Assembly (NCBI RefSeq): GCF_036323495.1
Contig: NZ_AP028947.1
Coordinates: forward strand, 2,356,001-2,420,000
Direction of reading: 5' to 3'
Source: Limnobacter thiooxidans
Lineage (GTDB): Bacteria > Pseudomonadota > Gammaproteobacteria > Burkholderiales > Burkholderiaceae_B
DNA length: 64,000 nt
Position numbers and translations under genes: made by a program. Below, piece by piece: positions 54,591 to 63,588 of this stretch; position 1 is the stretch's first letter, and every line of letters starts with the position of its first letter. The notes under the pieces were generated by a model that did not search any database, was not told the DNA's origin, and was given only the letters and a program-made list of their open reading frames with translations.

Positions 54591-55835
54591 CTAGTTTTGG
54601 TAATTGATATAAAACGGGTTGCTGATTGCAACCATGGGCAAACTTGGGATGAACGAACCAGGTGAATCAACCAAAGGGGTCGAGAGGCCCTGCATTGTGA
54701 CTCGATAGTAGGTCCTGGTATTGGCGCCCGGCTGATCGGTGAATGTCACACTGGTTTGCCCTGGAAACACATTGAGCGTTGTCAGCACTGAACCATCGCG
54801 TATTACTTCCAGGCGATAAAATTTGGTTTGAACTTCAGTATTTTCCAGTTCAATCTTCAGTTGCACGGGGCGATCTTCTTTCAGCACCAGATTGTCCCCC
54901 ATTCCCAAATCAAAAATACCATTCGATTCGGATGCTGCTGTTAGAACCAGCCGGGGCGACTGGGGCGTTGCCGAGATAGAAACACGCCCTGCGTTGAGCG
55001 CGTCAATAACGGATTCTGCATCGCGACTGCGTGCCCGCACCCACGTGGTTGGCGTACCCATGGCGTTCACGAAAGGTTGAAAATTATTGGGATCGATTCG
55101 AGTTGGAAACGACTTGATGTACCCATGGTGGGAATCGCTGCCACCTCGGCCTGTCATTCGTCGGCCGGTACGAATTTGATCGTCCCAAATTGTTTGTGCA
55201 TTTGTATTCAAAAACCAGACTGACGATTGCCACACCTCAATGGAGCGAACAACATCGTATCCATAACCCCACGGGTCGCCCGATGCCGGGTGATTTGCAG
55301 AGAAATGAAGCCCCAGTGATTTCACGACCTGCTCTACTTCCGTACTTAGGCCATCACGAACGGCATACAGGGCTTGGTGGTTGTAAGGCTTGGCAGAAAA
55401 TGTGTTTGCATGGCCCTTGGATGTTGTCCATTCAGCCCCGAAAAGCACCACCAATTCATCATCCGATTTGTAGGCAGGGTCTGACCAGGTGTTGCCCGCG
55501 AGATCGCCATCAACATGGTTGTCGTGGTCAGTCACACCCAAAAAATCCAGCCCATTGTTTTTTGCAGTAGCGATCACATCTGCCATGGGTCGGTTGGATG
55601 CGTCAGTGCTGTAATTGGTGTGCACATGCAGGTCGCCAGCCATCCAGACCCCTTGGTCCAAAGGCAAGAACTGAGGCTCCGGAAAACCGCCGAATGCACG
55701 CGAACCAACTTGAACCTGGTTCGGTGAGGTTGCGCCGCCCGACGATTGCCCATTTGATCTTCCGTTGTCGTCGCTCGAGCAAGCAACAAGCAATAAAACG
55801 CACAAAGCCTGAAACGGAAAAGACAAATTCACCAT
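54591..55835 (-). CDS. PHP-domain metallohydrolase lipoprotein (CehA/McbA-like)
   Basis: 414 residues from the ATG at 55835; lipobox LLVACS fixes the lipid-anchored Cys near residue 19. The PHP motif GDLHVHTNYSTD and VTDHDNHVDGD provide the metal-binding His and Asp residues; more ligands lie in SANHPASG and RGGSDSHHGY. CehA/McbA relatives hydrolyse esters or carbamates in the periplasm. The C-terminal 90 residues appear to be a beta domain (VTFTDQPGANTRTYYRVTM). Substrate unknown. Confidence 0.85.
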   Translation of the reverse strand: MVNLSFPFQALCVLLLVACSSDDNGRSNGQSSGGATSPNQVQVGSRAFGGFPEPQFLPLDQGVWMAGDLHVHTNYSTDASNRPMADVIATAKNNGLDFLGVTDHDNHVDGDLAGNTWSDPAYKSDDELVVLFGAEWTTSKGHANTFSAKPYNHQALYAVRDGLSTEVEQVVKSLGLHFSANHPASGDPWGYGYDVVRSIEVWQSSVWFLNTNAQTIWDDQIRTGRRMTGRGGSDSHHGYIKSFPTRIDPNNFQPFVNAMGTPTTWVRARSRDAESVIDALNAGRVSISATPQSPRLVLTAASESNGIFDLGMGDNLVLKEDRPVQLKIELENTEVQTKFYRLEVIRDGSVLTTLNVFPGQTSVTFTDQPGANTRTYYRVTMQGLSTPLVDSPGSFIPSLPMVAISNPFYINYQN

Positions 55836-56063
55836 GAGTTCAACGCCAGTGTTTGATCGGATCAACCACACGTATTACTTGCCTGACATAAAATTCGGAT
55901 TGGGTAATGCTATCTAGGTGACAGTTCACACCGTTGACACAAAAGGATTATTACGAAAATAAGACTTGTCACACAGAGTAAAGCCACAAGGAATTCTGTT
56001 GGTTTCACAGCCAGACCAATGTGTTTAGTAGAGCGTCCTCTAAGTGTACGGATGTACTCTGAT

Positions 56064-56086
56064 AAATGACCCGCAAGTCATTTTTT
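56064..56086 (+). promoter_or_regulatory. 5'-leader hairpin before the small membrane protein
   Basis: AAATGAC (56064-56070) pairs with GTCATTT (56077-56083) over CCGCAA, followed by TTT and, 4 bp later, the AGGAG ribosome site (56090-56094) for the ATG at 56102. It could act as an attenuator or occlude the ribosome site. Confidence 0.5.
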
Positions 56087-56101
56087 ATCAGGAGTAAAGC
56101 C

Positions 56102-56290
56102 ATGCAACTTCACCAGTTTTCAATATCCAATGCCATGTCGGTTGGGTTTGCGGCCACAGTGCCGGCATTCCTGATACTTAGCCTGAATGGAACAAGTTTG
56201 TTTTATGGCATGGACACGGTTTCATCCCTGTCAGCGGTAGTGGGACTGACTGCCTTCGTTGTTTCCCTGTTCGGAAAAAATGCAAGGTAA
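56102..56290 (+). CDS. Small membrane protein, function unknown
   Basis: 62 residues from the ATG with AGGAG 7 bp upstream (a longer frame starts 36 bp earlier without a ribosome site). Residues 9-29 and 36-57 form two hydrophobic helices (AMSVGFAATVPAFLILSLNG, SLSAVVGLTAFVVSLFG), and the C-terminus is basic (KNAR). No family is recognised. Transcribed alone on the plus strand between two minus-strand genes. Confidence 0.72.
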   Translation: MQLHQFSISNAMSVGFAATVPAFLILSLNGTSLFYGMDTVSSLSAVVGLTAFVVSLFGKNAR

Positions 56291-56327
56291 AAAAAGCCCC
56301 CCAAGTCGTCGAAGAAATTGGGGGGCT
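56288..56327 (-). terminator. Rho-independent terminator for leftward transcripts
   Basis: AGCCCCCCAA (56295-56304) and TTGGGGGGCT (56318-56327) make a 10-bp GC-rich stem. Read on the minus strand, a run of T (complement of A at 56288-56294) follows the stem, so it terminates transcription coming from the HicB-like gene; on the plus strand no T-run follows. Confidence 0.8.
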
Positions 56328-56508
56328 CAACCGTTGAGAGTGTTATTTCACGGAACAACTGTATTGGGGAGGAGACCTCAATAACAGTGCTGATATTTGT
56401 ACCTGAAAAACATTACATCAATGTTACTCGTAGGTAATATTGGTAATGACCACCAGGACCTCACCCGGTTTTTCGACCACAAAAAATTACCCTTTACTAC
56501 AAACTTCC

Positions 56509-56805
56509 TTACTCGTTCACATCCTGAATTTCGCCCAAACTTTCCATGCTCATATTGTGCTGAATGATCAGTTCGCGAAACGTTCCTGGCACATTCAGTG
56601 AATCCCGGCTTCCCGGTATTTGCGACGGCATTGGAATTCTTTGTTTGTTTTCGAATCGCTCTTGAACAGCTTCAAGAAAAACACCCATGGCTTCTTTGCG
56701 GGCCTCTTGCTCCGAATTGTAAATTTCTTTCGCGCCGACAAAATCAGGAAACCTCAATTCATATTGCGCGTCATTGAGCTTCCGAATGACATAGAAAAAC
56801 TGCAT
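56509..56805 (-). CDS. HicB-like protein (orphan)
   Basis: 98 residues from the ATG at 56805 (GGGAG 6 bp upstream; an earlier in-frame ATG at 56841 lacks a ribosome site). The N-terminal half resembles the HicB/YhcD-like fold (FFYVIRKLNDAQYELRFPDF and SEQEARKEAMGVFLEAVQER). The C-terminus has no clear DNA-binding domain. No HicA-type partner is next to it, so it is likely solitary or a different member of the fold. Function uncertain. Confidence 0.6.
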   Translation of the reverse strand: MQFFYVIRKLNDAQYELRFPDFVGAKEIYNSEQEARKEAMGVFLEAVQERFENKQRIPMPSQIPGSRDSLNVPGTFRELIIQHNMSMESLGEIQDVNE

Positions 56806-56982
56806 ACCAACTCCCACACCAACGACTTTAGACAGCCGCATTTTAAATTCGGCATGTTACCGATATGCGATCAATCGACCGGGCTTGACCCTCTATAGAA
56901 AACGGCACCCTGAAAACTTACATCAATCTGTAATGCGTCCTGTGTAAAAGCTTGGCTTGTTATCAAAGGAGCTTTATCGAAT

Positions 56983-58758
56983 ATGGATCGTCGACACTTT
57001 CTCAGAACAGGTTTGGCTGGAATTTCACTGCCTGCATTGGTGGCCTGTGGTTCTGACGATACAGGTGCGCTACAGAGTAGTACCGGTTCCGGACCAACAG
57101 TTCGCCCGGCTGAAGAAGTTGATGCATTGATCGCTCAGAATGCCTTCGCATGGGGTGTAGCCAGCGGCGACCCCACAGCCCATGAGCTGATTTTGTGGAC
57201 CGCAATCGCACCGGCCAACGAGAATGTGGTGTCCGTGCCATTGATCCTCGAGTATGTGCTGGTACAAGGGCAAGCGGAAGACCCCGCCCAGTGGAACCAG
57301 ATCTTTCAGCAGGGCCCAATTCAGCAACTGGGCGAATTTCTGGCCTTAAAAGCCAGGGACTACACGGTCAAGATTGATTTGGGTAACTCGGCGCTTTACG
57401 AGAATACTTCATTCGGTTTGGGACAAATGCCGGCTTTGGTAGCAGGTCAAACCGTGTTGTATCGCTTCCGGGCTGGATCTCAAACCTCGCGCATTGGGCG
57501 CAGCAAAACCCTGCCAGAGGGTGAAGTTGAACAGATCCGCTTTGCAACCGTGAGCTGCTCCAACTTGCCCGCAGGCTTTTTTTCCGTGTATGAAATGGTG
57601 CGAAAGGAATCACTGGACTTTGTCATTCATCTGGGCGATTACTTGTATGAAGGGGGTGGAGGTGGCGGGAACCTGAACCGAAACGGAGTGTCCCGACAGC
57701 CCCGCCCTGCTAAAGAAATGGTTCTTGTTGAAGACTACGTGCAACGCCATAAGCAGTACAAGGCCGATCCTGAACTTCAAGCCTTGCACGCCACTCACCC
57801 GATGATTGCCGTGTGGGATGACCATGAAATCACAAACGATGCTTACAAGGACGGCGCAGACAATCACCAGCCCGATGAAGGGGATTACCTGGTTCGCAGG
57901 GCCATTGCAATTCGCACCTATTACAACTGGATGCCACTTCGTGAGCGGTTCAGTCGCCTTGAAACAACGTTTGAGCCCGACCCGCGAGAGGTGATTTATC
58001 GTGACTTCCAGGTGGGCGACCTGTGTAGCCTGATCATGCTCGATACCCGGATCATTGGCCGGGACAAACAGGTGGAAATTGTGGCTGTAGACCCAGACCG
58101 TTTCAACCCTCAACGGAATTTGTTGGGGTTGGATCAGCGCCGCTGGTTAAGCGACAGGCTTTTTGCCAGCAAACAAAAGAACAGCCTGTGGACGGTTCTT
58201 GGGCAGCAGGTGATGTTCGGCCAATTGAACTTGCTTGAACTGCCGCAAGTCAAGCTGCTGGATCAGTCTGTGCTGGGCAACATTGCCGCGGTGAACATGG
58301 ACCAGTGGGATGGCTATGTGGCAGAACGCAATCGCGTTTTCAACATGATCAAGGACATTGGCATTGAAAACCTGGTGGTTCTCACCGGTGACATTCACAC
58401 CAGTTGGGCAATTGAGTTGTTCGAGAATCCATTCACTTTATTGGGCGGCAACCCCTTGCAAAGAAGCCTGGGCGTTGAGGTGGTGACACCCTCTGTGACC
58501 TCCTCTGGCTTTCCGGATGAAGTGGCCGATGTGGTGTCTGCCGCATTGCCCCTGCTGAACCCGCACATCAAGTACAACGAGCTGAAAACAAAAGGGTTTG
58601 CACTGCTGGAAATGAGCCGAACCCGGCTAAGCGTTACCTGGAAATATGCCCAGAGCGTTGCGGACGAGTCGCTGATCGGCATGGAAAATGAAGCCATGCG
58701 CAAAACCATGACGGTGCCCTTGGGAAGCAACCGGTTTGAATCTGCGCTTCCCTTTTGA
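56983..58758 (+). CDS. PhoD-like alkaline phosphatase/phosphodiesterase, Tat-exported
   Basis: 591 residues. The N-terminus DRRHFLRTGLAGISLPALVACG is a Tat signal (RRHFLR) followed by a lipobox-like LVAC, so a Tat-exported lipoprotein is possible. The PhoD metallophosphatase domain shows VIHLGDYLYEGG, IAVWDDHEITNDAYKDGADN and VVLTGDIHTSWA, with the metal-binding Asp, Asn and His set. It releases phosphate from phosphodiesters and monoesters under phosphate limitation. The insert FDPLE-type loops of typical PhoD are partly present. I see no Pho box upstream. Confidence 0.92.
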   Translation: MDRRHFLRTGLAGISLPALVACGSDDTGALQSSTGSGPTVRPAEEVDALIAQNAFAWGVASGDPTAHELILWTAIAPANENVVSVPLILEYVLVQGQAEDPAQWNQIFQQGPIQQLGEFLALKARDYTVKIDLGNSALYENTSFGLGQMPALVAGQTVLYRFRAGSQTSRIGRSKTLPEGEVEQIRFATVSCSNLPAGFFSVYEMVRKESLDFVIHLGDYLYEGGGGGGNLNRNGVSRQPRPAKEMVLVEDYVQRHKQYKADPELQALHATHPMIAVWDDHEITNDAYKDGADNHQPDEGDYLVRRAIAIRTYYNWMPLRERFSRLETTFEPDPREVIYRDFQVGDLCSLIMLDTRIIGRDKQVEIVAVDPDRFNPQRNLLGLDQRRWLSDRLFASKQKNSLWTVLGQQVMFGQLNLLELPQVKLLDQSVLGNIAAVNMDQWDGYVAERNRVFNMIKDIGIENLVVLTGDIHTSWAIELFENPFTLLGGNPLQRSLGVEVVTPSVTSSGFPDEVADVVSAALPLLNPHIKYNELKTKGFALLEMSRTRLSVTWKYAQSVADESLIGMENEAMRKTMTVPLGSNRFESALPF

Positions 58759-58893
58759 CGGATCCTGAGATGTAGTGGAGCCGTTCAGGTCGCGTCAAAT
58801 CTGGACGGGTCGGTTCCAATACAACCAACGAATCGGATTTCATCTTTCGCAAGTATCAACTGCTGCGATCAACCTTTTTTACGGAACGTCTCA

Positions 58894-60195
58894 ATGTCCA
58901 TTCAACTCAATCGCCTGACTGCTGTACTCAGCTTGTTGGCCATCGGTAACTTGGCACAAGCAGCTCCCATACAAAACCAATACATTGTTGTACTGAAAGA
59001 CACCGCAGCACTCACGCAGATTCTGGATTTGCCTGTCGGCACTCCTGTTAAGAATATTCTGGATCAGGCGCAAAGCCAGTTGGGACTTTCATCGCAACAG
59101 GTCAACTTTCGCTATCAAAATGTATTCAAGGGTTTTGCTGTCAACCTGCCCGACCATGTGGCAAAGGGTTTGAACCGCAGTGGATTGGTCGCATTTGTTG
59201 AGCAAGACCAAACCTTTCAACTGAACAACCAGGTTACTCAAAACAATGCAACCTGGGGCTTGGACCGTTTGGACACTCGCGAGAATGCGCGAGACATGCA
59301 ATACACCTACACATCAACTGGCGCACAAGTACACGCCTACGTTGTAGATTCAGGTCTGCGTGCAAGCCATGTGGAATTCAGGGGGCGTGTGGGCAACGGG
59401 TTTGATGCCACAAGCGGTTCGTCCTCGGGCGGCCTGTTGGGCGGAGGTTTTCTGGGTGGCGGCTTTTTAGGTGGTGGTGGGCTGTTTGGTGGCTTGTTCG
59501 GTTCTCCCAGCGCGCCTCCCCCTCCCTCGGGCAACCCTTCAAACCCGTTTGACCCTTCTTCCACCCCGACCGACTGCAATGGCCATGGCACGCATGTAGC
59601 GGGCACCATTGGCGGTACGCAATTTGGTGTGGCCAAAAATGTGATCTTGCACGGCGTGCGTGTGGTCAATTGCGCAGGTACAGGTTCTTCATCCTCGACC
59701 GCTGCGGGTATTGACTGGGTAATCCGGAACCATGTGAAACCTGCGGTCATGAATTTGAGCTTGGGCGGAGGGGCTTCCAGTGCGGTTGATCAAGCCATTC
59801 GTGCAGCCCACAATGCAGGTATTGTGACCGTGGTTGCGGCTGGCAACGATTCGCGCAATGCATGCGAGTTTTCACCCGCCCGCGAACCCTTGGCCATCAC
59901 CGTGGCTTCAACCGACCGCAACGACAGGCGCTCTTCTTTCTCCAACATTGGCAGTTGCGTTGACTTGTTTGCACCTGGCAGCGAAATTACCTCGGCTGGT
60001 ATCAACAACGACAACGCGCAGCAGGTGTTAAGCGGCACGTCCATGGCATCACCCCATGTGGCGGGCGCTGCCGCCAAACTGCTTTCGCAGGGCGTTGCAC
60101 CAGGCAATGTGGACACCGCTTTGAAAAATCAGGCCACTGCAGGTGTGGTGACAGATACACGCAACAGCTTGAATTTGATGCTTTACAGCAGGTAA
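58894..60195 (+). CDS. Subtilisin-family (S8) serine protease with Gly-rich insert
   Basis: 433 residues: signal peptide (1-23), an inhibitor I9 prodomain (NQYIVVLKDTAALTQIL, about 28-110), then the S8 catalytic domain. The triad is Asp152 (VVDSG), His231 (NGHGTHVAG) and Ser383 (GTSMASP); the oxyanion Asn is 318. Between Asp and His sits an insertion of about 50 residues (174-224), mainly Gly/Leu/Phe repeats then a Pro-Ser-rich run (SAPPPPSGNPSNP). Proteinase K-like members have no such insert. Secretion through Sec to the outside or periplasm is expected. Confidence 0.93.
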   Translation: MSIQLNRLTAVLSLLAIGNLAQAAPIQNQYIVVLKDTAALTQILDLPVGTPVKNILDQAQSQLGLSSQQVNFRYQNVFKGFAVNLPDHVAKGLNRSGLVAFVEQDQTFQLNNQVTQNNATWGLDRLDTRENARDMQYTYTSTGAQVHAYVVDSGLRASHVEFRGRVGNGFDATSGSSSGGLLGGGFLGGGFLGGGGLFGGLFGSPSAPPPPSGNPSNPFDPSSTPTDCNGHGTHVAGTIGGTQFGVAKNVILHGVRVVNCAGTGSSSSTAAGIDWVIRNHVKPAVMNLSLGGGASSAVDQAIRAAHNAGIVTVVAAGNDSRNACEFSPAREPLAITVASTDRNDRRSSFSNIGSCVDLFAPGSEITSAGINNDNAQQVLSGTSMASPHVAGAAAKLLSQGVAPGNVDTALKNQATAGVVTDTRNSLNLMLYSR

Positions 60196-60262
60196 TCAAA
60201 CCGATCTGCTTCTTGATTGCGGGTGAAGCCAACAGGCTTTCCCGCAAGCAATTGTCAGGCAA

Positions 60263-60757
60263 TTAATGATTGGAATATCTAGCCCCAAGAACGCCGACAA
60301 CTGCATCAGCTGTATTACGAATCCGCGCGCTTGCTTGTACGGTAGAGTACAAATCTGGGCTCAATGAATTGGCCGCTGACTGAATCATTCGAACTCCATC
60401 CAAAGTGCGATTTGGAGGTTGGTGCGCGAGAAATCTGGTCTCAAATTCTCTGCGTTCATTCGTCGCTGCTGAAACGAGCTCCATGACCGTTTCTTTAACT
60501 GGATTCAGGACATTGATCATGACGTCCAGTTGCTCGGTAAGCAAAGCCAAATTTAATACATCTTCAAAAGAATTGGCCTTGCCACTTATTGCCTGGAGAA
60601 GATCTGTGGCAGTGTTCTTGCACCCCTCCATTAACATTTTTTCCTTGGTAATCGCACTGTTCAGCACGCCCAACTGCCTGACCACTTCACCCGCAACTCG
60701 CATTTCCGGGTTTGAATATACAACTGGCGCGTTAGGAATAGAAAGACAGGATCCCAT
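60263..60757 (-). CDS. Hypothetical protein, about 164 residues
   Basis: The ATG at 60757 follows AAGGA at good spacing; an ATG 6 bp upstream is also in frame but too close. Largely helical by composition (LLTEQLDVMINVLNPVKETV), with no signal peptide, membrane helix, zinc motif or recognised domain. Neighbours are a subtilase and an unassigned gap, so no context is gained. Real gene probable from length and codon pattern. Confidence 0.55.
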   Translation of the reverse strand: MGSCLSIPNAPVVYSNPEMRVAGEVVRQLGVLNSAITKEKMLMEGCKNTATDLLQAISGKANSFEDVLNLALLTEQLDVMINVLNPVKETVMELVSAATNERREFETRFLAHQPPNRTLDGVRMIQSAANSLSPDLYSTVQASARIRNTADAVVGVLGARYSNH

Positions 60758-60945
60758 GGTCATTTCCTTTATAAATTGAAAGACCTAGGTAAGCTCCACG
60801 TACAGACAAGTTCCACAGACCAATGAGCAAACTTGAGCAGTACATCAGTTCTGAAATGTCTTTGGTTTATTAAATACGCTGAAATATGCGCATAAATTAC
60901 TTTTCCTGATTTAAAACACATTTACCCGCGTTTTATAGTCAGGCA

Positions 60946-61119
60946 TTGAACCTTCTCCCTTGCTTGCGTGATGCACTGCCCGATGACTTCATCAAGGCGC
61001 TGATTGACCGCTACATGACCGATCCGGCGCAGCGTGTTCAGTTTGATGGTAGTGAATGGCAGGGCTTGGGGAGAAGCAGATGGAGGAAATCAGTAGATTA
61101 CATTTGCTGTTTAAATTAA
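60946..61119 (+). pseudogene. Possible decayed gene fragment, 57 codons
   Basis: An open frame beginning LNLLPCLRDALPDDFIKALI and continuing RYMTDPAQRVQFDGSEWQG has protein-like composition and a third-position GC pattern like neighbouring genes, ending at TAA. It has only a TTG start and no ribosome site, and turns basic after about residue 42. I read it as a remnant of a once longer gene that I cannot identify. Confidence 0.35.
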
Positions 61120-61150
61120 TCATTGGTGTAATATCAAGAAAAAATTTCAG

Positions 61151-61196
61151 CCGAAATAAATCGGGGGATTAAAGCTGCTTGTCACCTATTTCGGCG
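61151..61196. promoter_or_regulatory. 9-bp inverted repeat upstream of the LVIVD lipoprotein gene
   Basis: GCCGAAATA (61151-61159) and TATTTCGGC (61188-61196) are a perfect inverted repeat with a 28-base spacer, 80 bp before the next ATG. Candidate regulator site or mRNA stem. Confidence 0.4.
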
Positions 61197-61276
61197 GTAG
61201 ACCGATGCGCGTGTATTTTTGCAATCACGAAGCTGACGGTTCAATAATATAAAAAAATAATAATCGGAGACAGACA

Positions 61277-62803
61277 ATGGGGAAGCGACTTCTGTGCAGC
61301 CTGGCTGCATCTTCAAGCATTGTGCTGGCAGGCTGCCTGGGAAGCAGCGACAGCCCTTCAGCGCCAGCATCAAGAAACCAGACGCAAATATCGCCGAATG
61401 AGGTTCAGCAGGCCAACGATGGTGTCAATCTGGCGACCACCCCAACAGCCCTTTGTGGGCCGGGCGCGCGGCCAGAAAGTGGGCTACAGGGCCGGGTATC
61501 CCAGGCAGATTTTGATTCTGGTCGTGCAGCGGCGGGATTTGCCTGCAACGTCGAACTTGTTGGTTCGTACGACACAGGTGCCAAACTTGGTTATGTGGGT
61601 GGATACAAAGTCGAACGCTATGTCGACACCAAGGGCCAGGAGTGCGCTTACTATGACACCGCCCTGATTGCACCATTGAATATATTGGAGCAAACCAGTG
61701 GCGTGCATGTCATGGACATGAGCGACCCGACCAAGCCGCGACTGGCAAAAAGGCTGCTGTCACCGGCGATGATTTCGCCCCATGAATCGTTGTTGGTGAA
61801 TACAAAGCGCGGTGTACTGGCTGCAGTGGTGGGCAACCCTGTTGTAGGGCCAGGCATCGTAGATCTCTACGACATCAAAGACGATTGTCTTAACCCCAAA
61901 CTCAAATCGTCCACCCCCTTGGGTCTCCTGGGACATGAAAGTGGAATGACTGCGGATGGCAACACTTTTTACGTCGCCTCCCCCGCCACAACAACCATTG
62001 TGGCGCTTGATATCTCGAACCTTAGTCAACCCAAAATCGTGTGGTCAGGCTTCGAATCTTCTCATGGCCTAAGCCTTGATCCCAGTGGTAACCGCGCTTA
62101 TCTGGCCGCTTTAAGTGGCCCGGGTGGTTTGGTGGTGTTGGACACGTCCGAGATTCAAGCGCGCAAGCCCAACCCGACTGTGAAAAGAATTTCTGCCCTG
62201 ACTTGGGACACGCTGTCACTTCCCCAGAATGCAATGCCTGTGACGTTCGATGGCAAGCCGCACATCATTGAATTTGATGAATTTGCTTCAGGAGGATCGG
62301 GCCTTGATTTCATCAAAACCGGTTTTCTTGCACCCGCGCTTAAGGTGGCAGATTTGATTGCGGCGCCCAATGGTCCACTGGTTGGCGCTGGCCGCATCAT
62401 CGATATCTCGGATGAAACAAGACCGGCTGTGGTGTCAAATATTCGCTTGCAGGTACATGACATTGCCAATCGCGATATCGTCTCCAAAGACCCTGGAGCA
62501 GAAAACTTTGCCGGCGGTTATGCGGCGCATTATTGCAATGTACCAACCTTGATTGACCCACCCATCATGGCCTGCAGCATGATTTTGTCTGGCCTGCGCG
62601 TGTTCGACATTCGCGATCCCAAGAACCCCAAAGAGATCGCTTACTTTGTGGCACCCGTGAAACCACGCATCTTGAATTTGACCGCTCCACCCAGTAATTA
62701 TGCGATGGCTCGACCTACGTTTGTCCCTGAAAGAAAGGAAATTTGGTACAGCGATGTGTATCAGGGGTTCTTCGTTGTGCGATTGACCAATGAGGTTTGG
62801 TAA
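61277..62803 (+). CDS. LVIVD-repeat beta-propeller lipoprotein
   Basis: 508 residues with lipobox VLAGCL (Cys19-20 region). The body has LVIVD-type repeats typical of extracellular propellers: VHVMDMSDPTKPRLAKRL, VALDISNLSQPKIVWSGF, RVFDIRDPKNPKEIAYFV. GGAGA lies 7 bp before the ATG. Members are surface or periplasmic and of unknown function. No enzyme signature is visible. Confidence 0.85.
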   Translation: MGKRLLCSLAASSSIVLAGCLGSSDSPSAPASRNQTQISPNEVQQANDGVNLATTPTALCGPGARPESGLQGRVSQADFDSGRAAAGFACNVELVGSYDTGAKLGYVGGYKVERYVDTKGQECAYYDTALIAPLNILEQTSGVHVMDMSDPTKPRLAKRLLSPAMISPHESLLVNTKRGVLAAVVGNPVVGPGIVDLYDIKDDCLNPKLKSSTPLGLLGHESGMTADGNTFYVASPATTTIVALDISNLSQPKIVWSGFESSHGLSLDPSGNRAYLAALSGPGGLVVLDTSEIQARKPNPTVKRISALTWDTLSLPQNAMPVTFDGKPHIIEFDEFASGGSGLDFIKTGFLAPALKVADLIAAPNGPLVGAGRIIDISDETRPAVVSNIRLQVHDIANRDIVSKDPGAENFAGGYAAHYCNVPTLIDPPIMACSMILSGLRVFDIRDPKNPKEIAYFVAPVKPRILNLTAPPSNYAMARPTFVPERKEIWYSDVYQGFFVVRLTNEVW

Positions 62804-62866
62804 CTCTGAAAATCAGCTAACAAAACTGCGCCTTTGAAGCTTCGGCTTTTCTGGTGCAGTGCCTTG

Positions 62867-63418
62867 TCAGGCGTCAGCGTCTGCGAGGTAAGTGGTTTGA
62901 ACAAAACCAAACTCGTATGCTTTTGAGTGAGCCAGTTTCAACTTCACGTCATTTGAAACGCTTCCAAAAAGCGGACGACCTGCACCAATCAGTACGGGCA
63001 CTGTTGTAATCGTAAGCCTGTCAATGAGGCTGTCCGATAGAAAGCTTTGTATTACTTTGCCACCATCGACGTAGGCATGCTTGCACCCTTCCGACTCCAG
63101 GCGCTTTAACAGATCATGCGGTGTCTCTGAACTTTTCTCCAGGTGAATTTCTGGACCTTGTCGGAAATCGAGTTCTCTGGAGGTAAGAACAACAACGCGC
63201 TTGCCTTCATATGGCCATGGCTCGAAGCCTGCAACTTGTTCATAGGTATTTCTTCCCATGATCAGAACGTCAACCGAACTCATGAATGCGGCATAGCCAC
63301 AATCTTCGCCTGCAGGAACGGTCGAATTGGCTTCCATGAGCCAGTCAATCGAGCCGTCTTCACGTGCGATAAAGCCGTCCAGGCTGGTAGCGATGTAAAC
63401 AGAAGTAGTGATGGTCAT
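62867..63418 (-). CDS. Dihydrofolate-reductase/RibD C-terminal-like reductase
   Basis: 183 residues from the ATG at 63418 (a TTG at 63421 is in frame). The RibD-C/DHFR fold is indicated by SVYIATSLDGFIAREDGSID, VDVLIMGRNTYEQVAGFEPW, VVVLTSREL and LTITTVPVLIGAGRPLFG. These proteins bind NADPH and reduce pterin-like or ribosyl substrates; many small ones have no assigned substrate. Likely co-transcribed with the two genes to its right. Confidence 0.88.
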   Translation of the reverse strand: MTITTSVYIATSLDGFIAREDGSIDWLMEANSTVPAGEDCGYAAFMSSVDVLIMGRNTYEQVAGFEPWPYEGKRVVVLTSRELDFRQGPEIHLEKSSETPHDLLKRLESEGCKHAYVDGGKVIQSFLSDSLIDRLTITTVPVLIGAGRPLFGSVSNDVKLKLAHSKAYEFGFVQTTYLADADA

Positions 63419-63436
63419 CAACGAAAGTCCTCGAGG

Positions 63437-63577
63437 CTAACGTCCGATTGAGTAATGGTTAGACAAACCATTCAGCCAGATGTCCTCGGAAATCAAGATT
63501 GCTTGTTGGTCGCGCGCCAGACCTAATGCGAGGGTTGTCTTTCCTGCACCGGCTTTGCCACAGAAGAAGTGAGACAT
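63437..63577 (-). pseudogene. Truncated P-loop kinase/ATPase (AAA_33-like)
   Basis: 46 residues: MSHFFCGKAGAGKTTLALGL with a perfect Walker A (GKAGAGKTT) and ISEDIWLNGL, matching the N-terminus of small AAA_33-type kinases that are usually about 150 residues. The frame stops after NHYSIGR. The Lid, Walker B and nucleoside regions are absent, so it is truncated and most likely inactive, with no sign of a continuing fragment before the reductase gene. Confidence 0.6.
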
Positions 63578-63588
63578 TGTTATGACCC

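Larger units (their letters stand above)
60764..61276. other. 512-bp gap: AT-rich stretch, coding-like remnant and a 9-bp dyad
   Basis: No intact gene is visible. 60781-60945 is AT-rich with no recognised signal. 60946-61119 reads like a short coding remnant. 61120-61276 contains the inverted repeat at 61151-61196 and the ribosome site for the LVIVD gene. Confidence 0.6.

Noticed and set aside
55934..55962. TTGACA upstream of the small membrane protein as a promoter
   Set aside because: The -10 at 17-18 bp spacing (AAATAA/AATAAG) is a poor match and far from the gene; not supported enough.
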